Source: CBFGRV01 sp965651265
GTDB taxonomy: Bacteria; Bacteroidota; Rhodothermia; Rhodothermales; VXPQ01
Direction: 5' to 3'
Assembly (NCBI GenBank): GCA_965651265.1
Contig: CBFGRV010000010.1
Coordinates: forward strand, 19,025-83,024
DNA length: 64,000 nucleotides
In this document: positions 35,051-42,013 of the stretch, piece by piece
How the letters are laid out: every line of letters begins with the position of its first letter
How positions within the stretch are numbered: the stretch's first letter is position 1
Translations under genes and position numbers: made by a program
Notes under the pieces: model-generated
Database searches by the model: none
Seen by the model: the letters and a program-made list of their open reading frames with translations, nothing else
Told to the model about the DNA's origin: nothing

Positions 35051-36319
35051 ATGACCCGATCCTTCATCGAAATCCCCGAAGCGTCCCACTTTCCCATTCA
35101 GAACCTCCCATACGGCATCTTCCGACCGCGTTCCGGCGGCGCGCCTCGTGTTGGAGTGGCTCTTGGCGATTTTGTCGTCGACCTCTCCGTTCTGGAGGAG
35201 GCCGGACTTTTCGAGGATCGAGATATCCGTGTGGAGAAGCCGTTTTCTCGAGCGTCACTCAATCATTTCATGTCGCTTGGCCGCGATGTCTGGCGCGCGG
35301 CCCGCGCCACGCTCCAATACTTGCTCGATGCAGACACGCCGGATTTGCGAGATGATGGCAAGCTCCGTTCTCGGGCCTTCTACCGGCTCGATGACGTGGA
35401 AATGCTGCTTCCGGCCTCGATAGGCGATTATACGGACTTCTACTCCTCGAGGGAGCACGCCACGAATGTGGGCACCATGTTTCGCGGCCCGGACAACGCC
35501 CTCCAACCGAACTGGCTTCATCTGCCCGTTGCATACCACGGCCGATCCAGCTCGATCGTCTGTTCGGGTACCGAAATCCGCCGTCCATGCGGACAGAGCA
35601 AGGCCGATGATGCCGAACGCCCCAGCTTCGGCCCGTCGCGCCTCCTCGATTTCGAGCTGGAGATGGGCTTCTTCATCGGCCCGGGCACGAATCTCGGAGA
35701 GCCGGTCCCGATTCATCGCGCCCACGAATACATTTTCGGGATGGTGATCGTGAACGACTGGTCGGCCAGGGACATCCAGAAATGGGAATACGTGCCGCTT
35801 GGACCGTTTCTCGGCAAGAGCTTCGCCACTACCATCTCCCCGTGGGTGGTGACCATGGATGCTCTTGAACCTTTTCGAACCCAGGGGCCGGCACAAGATC
35901 CGGAACCCCTGGAATACCTCCGGCATCCGGACGCCAGGGCGGCTTACGACATCCAGCTCCAGGTGGCGCTCCTGCCGACCGGTTCTAATGCGCCGCACAC
36001 CATCTGCCGCTCCAATTTCAAGTACCTCTACTGGAGCATGGCCCAGCAGTTAGCTCATCATACCGTCAATGGGTGCAACCTTCGGCCGGGCGACCTGATG
36101 GCGTCCGGCACGATCTCGGGGCCAACACCCGAGACCTTCGGCAGCCTACTCGAATTCACGTGGCGCGGCGAAAAGCCGATAAACCTCCCGGGTGGCGAAA
36201 CGAGAACGTTTCTGCAGGATGGTGATGCGGTGATCATGACGGCGTACGCCGAGGGTGAGGGATTCAGGGTGGGCTTCGGTACAGCGGAAGGGACGATCTT
36301 ACCGGCGCGATACCCTTGA
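35051..36319 (+). CDS. fahA: Fumarylacetoacetase
   Basis: A 422-residue hydrolase that splits fumarylacetoacetate to fumarate and acetoacetate, the last step of tyrosine degradation. Seen: an N-terminal SH3-like part (NLPYGIFRPRSGGAPRVGVA), the metal and catalytic block DFYSSREHATNVGTMFRGP, FELEMGFFIGPG and NDWSARDIQKWEYVPLGPF. Near the C-terminus are SPWVVTMDALEPFR and LMASGTISGP. All match eukaryote-type FahA. The upstream unknown gene is likely in the same operon. No homogentisate dioxygenase or HPPD is in the window. Confidence 0.95.
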   Translation: MTRSFIEIPEASHFPIQNLPYGIFRPRSGGAPRVGVALGDFVVDLSVLEEAGLFEDRDIRVEKPFSRASLNHFMSLGRDVWRAARATLQYLLDADTPDLRDDGKLRSRAFYRLDDVEMLLPASIGDYTDFYSSREHATNVGTMFRGPDNALQPNWLHLPVAYHGRSSSIVCSGTEIRRPCGQSKADDAERPSFGPSRLLDFELEMGFFIGPGTNLGEPVPIHRAHEYIFGMVIVNDWSARDIQKWEYVPLGPFLGKSFATTISPWVVTMDALEPFRTQGPAQDPEPLEYLRHPDARAAYDIQLQVALLPTGSNAPHTICRSNFKYLYWSMAQQLAHHTVNGCNLRPGDLMASGTISGPTPETFGSLLEFTWRGEKPINLPGGETRTFLQDGDAVIMTAYAEGEGFRVGFGTAEGTILPARYP

Positions 36320-36467
36320 CCTCGAGACACAATTTCATACAGTCCGACAGCTCGTAGCCACCCTGCCCGAGCCGGCTGACAAACTTCAACGGGGTGTACA
36401 CGCAGACCCTGCCACCTTTTCAAGCCCGACCCGTCTTCTCTATGTCGTTTTGACGCCACACGCGCGC

Positions 36468-36483
36468 TGGCACGAGGGTTGTT
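36468..36483 (+). promoter_or_regulatory. Candidate sigma-54 (RpoN) promoter for hsp20
   Basis: TGGCACGAGGGTTGTT matches the -24/-12 consensus TGGCACG-N4-TTGC(A/T) at all but one position. GG is at 36469-36470 and the -12 dinucleotide reads GT instead of GC. The predicted transcription start is near 36494, about 100 bases before hsp20. It lies in a 273-base gap. No rpoN or enhancer-binding protein gene is in the window. Confidence 0.45.
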
Positions 36484-36592
36484 TATCCTTTTGGATGGAA
36501 TCGCACACCGGCTCCGGCGCAGAGTCGCCTGGGGTCGGGTACGATTCCATTGAGAGGAAAATGGAGAACAAACCATACAGGGAGGTACAGCC

Positions 36593-37033
36593 ATGACAAG
36601 CCTGGTTCGCTTTTCGCCCTCCACGGATATTCGCCGGATGCAGCGCGAAATCGATCGCTTGTTCGAGGAAATCCTACCCCTCCGTCTCGATGGCGAAAAC
36701 GAAGTGGTGTCGTGGACACCACGAGTCGACCTGACGGAGACGGATGACAGCTACATCATCCACGTAGACGCTCCCGGCATGAAGAAGGGCGACTTCCGGG
36801 TCAACTGGGAGGATGATACGCTCACGATCAGTGGCGAGCGGAAATGGGAGAAGGAGTCGGAGGATCAGAATGTCGTGCGCATGGAGCGCACCTTCGGCCA
36901 CTTCTACCGCTCATTCAACCTGCCGAAGGCTGTCGTGAGCGACAAAATCTCCGCCACGTACAAGGACGGAGTGCTGACCGTTCGCGTGCCGAAGGCTGAG
37001 CAGACGAAGCCGCGGCGGATCGAAATCCGCTAG
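36593..37033 (+). CDS. Small heat-shock protein, Hsp20/alpha-crystallin family
   Basis: A 146-residue ATP-independent holdase chaperone. The alpha-crystallin domain runs from about residue 40 to 135: WTPRVDLTETDDSYIIHVDAPGMKK (two segments), GERKWEKES, FYRSFNLPKAVVSDKISATYKDGVLTVRVPK (split by short gaps) and the C-terminal I-x-I-like motif RRIEIR. An unusually clear ribosome binding site (GGAGGT) sits seven bases before the ATG. A hairpin terminator follows the stop. It is monocistronic, which suits a stress gene, and a possible sigma-54 promoter lies upstream. Confidence 0.93.
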   Translation: MTSLVRFSPSTDIRRMQREIDRLFEEILPLRLDGENEVVSWTPRVDLTETDDSYIIHVDAPGMKKGDFRVNWEDDTLTISGERKWEKESEDQNVVRMERTFGHFYRSFNLPKAVVSDKISATYKDGVLTVRVPKAEQTKPRRIEIR

Positions 37034-37093
37034 TTCACAGCGGACCGGCCGAGCTGAATAGAAGGCAGAGCCGGAGATCAAATGCGATTGGCT

Positions 37094-37124
37094 CGCGCAG
37101 GATCATCCTGCGCGGGCCTTTTTA
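37094..37124 (+). terminator. Rho-independent terminator of hsp20
   Basis: A perfect 9-bp stem CGCGCAGGA/TCCTGCGCG (37094-37102, 37106-37114) with a TCA loop, then GGGCC and TTTTT. It lies 61 bases after the hsp20 stop. The sequence after the T-run passes directly into a 37-bp tandem repeat. Confidence 0.85.
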
Positions 37125-37127
37125 TTA

Positions 37128-37262
37128 GGTAGGCACGAGTGCCACCGACCGATCGAATTTGTTCGGTCGGCACGCGTGCTTCTTACCGATCGATTTTATT
37201 CCGTGGGCACGCGTGCTTCCCACCGATCGATTTTATTCGGTGGGCAGGAGTGCTTCCCCACC
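37128..37262. repeat. 37-bp tandem repeat of terminator-like units, 3.6 copies
   Basis: Units start at 37128, 37165, 37202 and 37239. Each contains a GTGGG-to-CCCAC type stem around the palindrome GCACGCGTGC, then CGATCGATTTTATTC, so each unit resembles a small terminator. The T-rich tail matches the tail of the hsp20 terminator just upstream. An open reading frame passes through the array in the Nudix gene's frame, but it is not likely to be translated. Confidence 0.85.
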
Positions 37263-37273
37263 AATTAACAGGC

Positions 37274-37930
37274 ATGAGTGAGGCTACGCGAACGTCGTTT
37301 GCATCCTTGATGAAGCGGCTCGAAGAGCGTCTCGGGCACCCACTTCCGGGTCCCGAAGCGCAGCTGCAGATGGCGCCGATGCACTCCAGGGCATCGGAGC
37401 GCATCAATGTGTCCGGCCGCGACTGCAGGGAGGCCGGGGTCCTTGCGCTTCTCCATCCCATGGATGACGTGCCTCACGTCGTGTTGACCGTCCGGCGCGC
37501 CCACCTAAAGCATCACCCCGGGCAGGTCTCCTTTCCGGGAGGTCAGCGCGAAGGCGACGAGCCGCTTCTGCAGACCGCCCTGCGCGAAGCTCAGGAAGAG
37601 GTCGATGTCTCTCCGAATGAAGTGACCGTGCTCGGGCAGTTGACGCCCCTCTACATCCCGCCCTCAGGATTCTGCGTGTACCCGTTCGTGGGCTTCACCG
37701 AGCGTGTAACGCTCACGCCCCAGGATCGCGAAGTTGAGCGCATCGTGCATGTCCCCTTCCCACAGCTACTCGATCCGGCCCGCGTCCGCGAAGAGGAGTG
37801 GATGGTGCGCGGCGATCGCTTGCTGGTCCGCTACTTCGATGCGGAGGGTCTGCGTATCTGGGGAGCGACGGCGATGATGCTGTCCGAACTCGTCGCGATT
37901 GTTAAGAGCATTGACGCGGACCGCCACTGA
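37274..37930 (+). CDS. Nudix hydrolase, coenzyme A pyrophosphatase type
   Basis: A 218-residue protein with a complete Nudix box: GX5E at GQREGDE, then REAQEEVDV, giving G-x5-E-x7-REAQEE. An upstream LTVRRAHLKHHPGQVSFPGG and the ENVPLY-like LGQLTPLYIPPSGFCVYPFVG are characteristic of the CoA diphosphatase (NudL/YeaB) group, which splits CoA or acyl-CoA into 3',5'-ADP and phosphopantetheine. The ATG at 37274 lies 12 bases after the 37-bp array; a longer reading frame through the array is judged not real. Confidence 0.88.
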   Translation: MSEATRTSFASLMKRLEERLGHPLPGPEAQLQMAPMHSRASERINVSGRDCREAGVLALLHPMDDVPHVVLTVRRAHLKHHPGQVSFPGGQREGDEPLLQTALREAQEEVDVSPNEVTVLGQLTPLYIPPSGFCVYPFVGFTERVTLTPQDREVERIVHVPFPQLLDPARVREEEWMVRGDRLLVRYFDAEGLRIWGATAMMLSELVAIVKSIDADRH

Positions 37931-38029
37931 CGCACAGGCCTCCCACAGAGCCGTGTACTTGAGCTGCCTGCGCGCGAGATGGCCACGTCATTTGAAGTCC
38001 GCCGGTCGTCCGACGATGACGATGGCGGG

Positions 38030-38258
38030 TCAGGAGTACGATTCCGTACTCCCTGCGCGCGCTGGCGAAGTGGACGTCTATATCTACAATGTGCTGGGGC
38101 AGCGCGTCCTGCACTACAAGATTGGAGCGCAGCGCGCTGGTCGGTACCAGCAGCACATAGACATGAGTCCCTTCGCCAGCGGGGTCTACTTCTACGAATT
38201 GCGGGTTCGCGCCGAACGTCGCGAGGCCTTCCGTGAAGTCAGGAAATCGTCTTCGTGA
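38030..38258 (+). pseudogene. Decayed type IX secretion sorting domain (C-terminal tail of a lost secreted protein)
   Basis: The reading frame ending at 38258 gives VDVYIYNVLGQRVLHYKIG, then RAGRYQQHIDMSPFASGVYFYELRV: the usual T9SS type A C-terminal sorting domain pattern (YNVLGQ...G..SGVYFY). The preceding beta strand expected in this domain, TTIPYSL, is found in the +1 frame at about 38036-38055 (STIPYSL), so there is a frameshift at about 38050. There is no signal peptide or catalytic domain upstream; the previous gene ends at 37930. I read it as a broken remnant. Confidence 0.6.
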
Positions 38259-38301
38259 CGTCACCTTCGCCGCGAGCTGAAGTCGACAGACCGGCGCGGC
38301 T

Positions 38302-39168
38302 TCAGCCGCCGGCTTGCTTGCCGGGCCCGGTCTCGATCGGAGCACCGACCAGGTTGCCCCACTCCGTCCACGAGCCGTCGTAGTTCTTCACGTCCTCAAA
38401 TCCGAGCAGGTACTTGAGCACGAACCACGAATGGCTGCTGCGCTCGCCGATGCGGCAGTACGTGATCACCGGGCGATCATCCGTGATGCCTGCCTGCCGG
38501 TAAAGCTCGCGCAGCTCCGACGCCGGCTTGAACGTGCCGTCCTCGTCGTTGACGGCTTTCGACCAGGGAATGTTGGATGCGCCGGGGATGTGACCGCCGC
38601 GCTGGCACGTCTCCGGCAATCCTGGAGGCGCCAGAATCTCGCCCGAAAATTCCGCCGGACTGCGAACGTCGACGAGCCCAACCGCACCGTTCATGGCCTT
38701 TTGCTGGACTTCCGGAAGGAAGGCGCGGTGCGAAAGATCGAGTTCCCTGGCCTGATAGTTGGATGGAGTGACGGACGGTCGCTCGGTCGTGAGCTCGCGC
38801 CCCTCCTTCTCCCATTTCTTGCGGCCGCCGTCCATGATGCGGGCATCGTCGTGGCCGTACATCTTCAATTGCCACAGCGCCCACGCGGCGAACCAGTTGT
38901 TGCTGTCGCCATAGAGGATGACGGTATCCTCGTTGTTGACGCCACTCTCGCGCATCAATGCCTCGAAGTCCTCGCGCGAGAGAATGTCTCGCCGAACCTG
39001 ATCGGCGAGCTGGGTCTTCCAGCTCCATCCGATGGCGCCGGGAACGTGGCCCTTGTCATATAACTCCGTATCGACGTTGACCTCCACAATCACGACGTTC
39101 GGATCATCCTTGTGCTGGGCCACCCAGTCGGTGGTAACCAGGGCTTCCGGGTGTGCATACTCTGCCAT
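38302..39168 (-). CDS. Thiosulfate/3-mercaptopyruvate sulfurtransferase (double rhodanese)
   Basis: A 288-residue protein of two rhodanese domains. The first is inactive-looking (residues 10-130, with no Cys at the loop). The second has the active Cys238 in TYCRIGERSSHSW. Other markers are GHVPGAIGWSW, DGGRKKWEKEGREL and GGHIPGASNIPW. It transfers a sulfane sulfur from thiosulfate or mercaptopyruvate to cyanide or thiols. The CRIGERSSH active loop is the type found in actinobacterial CysA/SseC-like thiosulfate sulfurtransferases. It is divergent from the GH15 gene with a 199-base gap. Confidence 0.92.
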   Translation of the reverse strand: MAEYAHPEALVTTDWVAQHKDDPNVVIVEVNVDTELYDKGHVPGAIGWSWKTQLADQVRRDILSREDFEALMRESGVNNEDTVILYGDSNNWFAAWALWQLKMYGHDDARIMDGGRKKWEKEGRELTTERPSVTPSNYQARELDLSHRAFLPEVQQKAMNGAVGLVDVRSPAEFSGEILAPPGLPETCQRGGHIPGASNIPWSKAVNDEDGTFKPASELRELYRQAGITDDRPVITYCRIGERSSHSWFVLKYLLGFEDVKNYDGSWTEWGNLVGAPIETGPGKQAGG

Positions 39169-39367
39169 GTCTCGTCTTTGGTTTGTGGGTGGTGGTTCTT
39201 TGGATGGAAGAACGTAGAAGAAAGTTGCCGCCTATCCCAAGGGTGAAATGCGTAAGAATTAGTTAAGGTTTTGGAAGCGATACCAGTTCCCTGGTCCGAG
39301 TTGGCACCCTTTTGTATATACATCGGCCGCTATTTGCGGCCCTGCGGCGACGTCTAAAATCCTGCCG

Positions 39368-41182
39368 ATGAGAGAGTTCCAGTTCGATCCCAGTCAACTT
39401 CCGGAATACAAGCCGCTCGAGTCCTACGGAATCATCGGCGACAGTCGTACGGCAGTGCTGGTTAGTGCGGACGGCTCGATCGACTGGGCCTGCCTGCCGG
39501 ATTTCGATAGCCCATCCGTCTTCGGCGCACTTCTGGATCCCGAGGCGGGGCGACTCGCGATTCGCCCATCCGATCCCTTCACGGCGTGGCAGCGATACGA
39601 ACGGGGAACGAACGTCCTCACGACCGAAATGGCGACCGCTCGCGGCACGATGCGCATACGCGACTTTATGCCGTATACGAGGCGCAAGGTCCCGACGGCC
39701 GAGATTTATCGTCGCGTGGAGTGCTTGCGCGGCACCGTCGATTTTGAGGTCATCTTCGAACCGCGATTTGATTACGGACTCCGCCTGCCGAAGCTTCAAG
39801 TCGGCAACTACGGAGTGAAGGCCGTCGACCAGGAGGGACATTCGCTCGTGCTGTCGACGGAACTGCAGATGGAGATCGAGGACGGCCGAGCCGTCGCACG
39901 GGCCTCGATGCAGGCCGGCCAGGAGCTCTATTTCGTCTGCGACTGGGGTGCGTACAATGTTCACCCCGTGGCCAGCTACCAGCCCGACCGCCGGCTCTGG
40001 CAAGTTCGGACGTTCTGGCGAAACTGGGTGGACCGGCTGACCTATCACGGACGGTACCGAGATGCTGTCGAGCGCAGCCTCCTCACCCTGAAGCTCCTGA
40101 CGTACGAGCCAACGGGAGCCATCGTGGCCGCGCCCACGACCTCGCTCCCCGAATGGCCGGGCGGCGGGCGCAACTGGGACTACCGCTACTCGTGGGTTCG
40201 GGATTCCGCCTTTATTCTCCGCGCCCTCTTTCAGGCTCAATACATCGAGGAGGGAGCTTCCTATTTCGACTGGCTGCTCGGCCAGGCCCTCGAGGGAGGT
40301 CCGCTCCAGATCATGTACGGCATCCGCGGAGAACGGTCCCTGCCCGAGCGCGAGCTGCCGCTGAGAGGCTATCGTGACTCGCGGCCCGTTCGCATCGGCA
40401 ACGCCGCGGTCGATCAGTTCCAGCTCGACATCTACGGGAGCCTCATCGATGCCGCATTACGATACGATCGGCAGGGCGGCCTCCTGACGGTCACCGAATG
40501 GGAGAAGATCACGGCGATCACCGAAATCGTTCGCCGACGATGGACCGAACCCGACGCCGGCATCTGGGAGGCCCGGACCGAGGCACGTCACTACACCTAT
40601 TCGAAGGTATGGGCCTGGGTGGCGCTCACACGTGCGGCCGAGCTCGCCCGGCAACTCAACGCCGATGCGCCGGTCGAGGAGTGGCGGCGCGAAGCCCATC
40701 GAATCCAGGAGGAGGTGCTCGAGAAAGCCTGGGATCCAGATGTAGGCGCCTTTACGCAGTCGTATGGCGACCGAGCCCTCGATGCGTCGATTCTCGTCAT
40801 GCCGTCCGTGGGATTCATATCGGCAACGGATCCCCGCTTCAAGAGCACGCTCGAGGCATGCATTCGCGAGCTTCAGGCCGGGCCCTATCCTCTCCTCTAC
40901 CGCTACCGCAATGAAGATGGGCTGACCGACCCGGAAGGCGCCTTCCTACTTCCGTCGTTCTGGATGGTGGAGGCCATCGGTTTGACCGGCGACCTTCGTA
41001 CGGCCCGGGCCGCCCTGGCCGCCTTGATCGAGCACATGAGCCCCGTCGGACTCTACTCCGAAGAAGTCCATCCCGAAAGCGGAGATCTACTCGGCAATTT
41101 TCCGCAGGGATTCAGCCACCTCGGACTCATCAATGCCGTGTTCAGGCTGGAAGAGCTGAAGCGCATGGAGGAAGGATGGTAG
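39368..41182 (+). CDS. Glycoside hydrolase family 15 (glucoamylase/trehalase-like)
   Basis: A 604-residue cytosolic-looking protein with an N-terminal beta-sandwich (YGIIGDSRTAVLVSADGSIDW) and an (alpha/alpha)6 barrel typical of GH15. Seen: GGGRNWDYRYSWVRDSAFIL (the substrate-binding region), RRWTEPDAGIWEAR, YSKVWAWVALTRA and, near the end, YSEEVHPESGDLLGNFPQGF. GH15 members hydrolyse alpha-glucans or trehalose. Convergent otsB and otsA make trehalose a likely substrate, but this is inference. A heptamer array fills the space to the otsB stop. Confidence 0.9.
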   Translation: MREFQFDPSQLPEYKPLESYGIIGDSRTAVLVSADGSIDWACLPDFDSPSVFGALLDPEAGRLAIRPSDPFTAWQRYERGTNVLTTEMATARGTMRIRDFMPYTRRKVPTAEIYRRVECLRGTVDFEVIFEPRFDYGLRLPKLQVGNYGVKAVDQEGHSLVLSTELQMEIEDGRAVARASMQAGQELYFVCDWGAYNVHPVASYQPDRRLWQVRTFWRNWVDRLTYHGRYRDAVERSLLTLKLLTYEPTGAIVAAPTTSLPEWPGGGRNWDYRYSWVRDSAFILRALFQAQYIEEGASYFDWLLGQALEGGPLQIMYGIRGERSLPERELPLRGYRDSRPVRIGNAAVDQFQLDIYGSLIDAALRYDRQGGLLTVTEWEKITAITEIVRRRWTEPDAGIWEARTEARHYTYSKVWAWVALTRAAELARQLNADAPVEEWRREAHRIQEEVLEKAWDPDVGAFTQSYGDRALDASILVMPSVGFISATDPRFKSTLEACIRELQAGPYPLLYRYRNEDGLTDPEGAFLLPSFWMVEAIGLTGDLRTARAALAALIEHMSPVGLYSEEVHPESGDLLGNFPQGFSHLGLINAVFRLEELKRMEEGW

Positions 41183-41183
41183 G

Positions 41184-41267
41184 GTCGGAAGTCGGAAGTC
41201 GGAGGTCGGATGTCAGATGTCGGAAGTTGGAAGCCGGAAGACGGAAGTCGGAGGTCAGAGGTCGGAT
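41184..41267. repeat. Heptamer tandem repeat, 12 copies
   Basis: Twelve consecutive 7-base units of GTCGGAA and close variants (GTCGGAG, GTCAGAT, GTTGGAA, GACGGAA). The array starts two bases after the GH15 stop and runs through the otsB stop codon at 41255-41257, ending about 10 bases inside otsB. It fills all of the space between two convergent genes. Confidence 0.92.
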
Positions 41268-41992
41268 GGGTCGCTGAGATAGCCTCGCAGGTAGTCGACG
41301 ACGTCGTTCACATCCCCGAGCCGGTACTTCGCGGCCGTTTCGCCGGGACCAACCTTGATGGTAATGGCATCGGCATCCAACACCCTGAATGCATCCTCAT
41401 CCGTGACATCGTCCCCGATATAAATGGGCGTGCGACCCGGAAACCCGTCGATGACGTCCAGTATCGCCGTCCCCTTGCTGGTACGCTTCGGGCGGAGTTC
41501 GACGACATCCTTCCCCCAGATCGCATCGAGCGAATCCGGCGTGGCCTCGGCCCATTCAGAAATCAGACGCCGCGCGGCGTCCTTGTCGCCGGATAGACGA
41601 TAGTGAACGGCGAACATTGGACCCTTCTCCTCGATCTGAATGCCCTCGGAAATGGGTGCCGAGCGGCGCATAGAGAGAATCGCCGCGCGCTCCTCATCCG
41701 ATATGCGAAACGACGTAGGGCCGTGAAGCCGGCCATGTTGGATGCCGTGAAGCCCGATGGCGTCCACGCTCTGATCGATGAGCTGCTCGAGGTCGCTCAG
41801 GTGCCGGCCTGAAATGATCCAGACAGGATATCGTCGCGCCAGCGCCTCCATCAGTTCGGGGACGTCGGGGTGCGGAAAAGCCTGCATGGGATCATCCACG
41901 ATGGGGGCTAGCGTCCCATCGTAGTCGAGAAAGAACAGCGGATCGGGGGCGATGGGGAGTCGGTCACTCATCGTCTTTGCCTTCTTGGCCAT
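41255..41992 (-). CDS. otsB: Trehalose-6-phosphate phosphatase
   Basis: A 245-residue HAD-type phosphatase. Motif I DYDGTLAPI at 23-31 carries the nucleophile Asp23 and acid/base Asp25. It also has the YPVWIISGRHLSDL and HGIQHGRLHG blocks, EEKGPMFAVHYR, LRPKRTSKGTAILDVI and the final IYIGDDVTDEDAF. It removes phosphate from trehalose-6-phosphate made by the upstream otsA (21 bases away). The last codons and stop are inside a heptamer array, so length changes there could alter the C-terminus. Start 41971 is also possible. Confidence 0.93.
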   Translation of the reverse strand: MAKKAKTMSDRLPIAPDPLFFLDYDGTLAPIVDDPMQAFPHPDVPELMEALARRYPVWIISGRHLSDLEQLIDQSVDAIGLHGIQHGRLHGPTSFRISDEERAAILSMRRSAPISEGIQIEEKGPMFAVHYRLSGDKDAARRLISEWAEATPDSLDAIWGKDVVELRPKRTSKGTAILDVIDGFPGRTPIYIGDDVTDEDAFRVLDADAITIKVGPGETAAKYRLGDVNDVVDYLRGYLSDPSDL

Positions 41993-42013
41993 GGCGCACT
42001 ACGCCAACGATTG

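Noticed and set aside
37139..37273. N-terminal extension of the Nudix protein through the 37-bp repeat
   Set aside because: The frame is open only because the repeat has no stop in it. The encoded repeats are not protein-like and the normal family start is at 37274.
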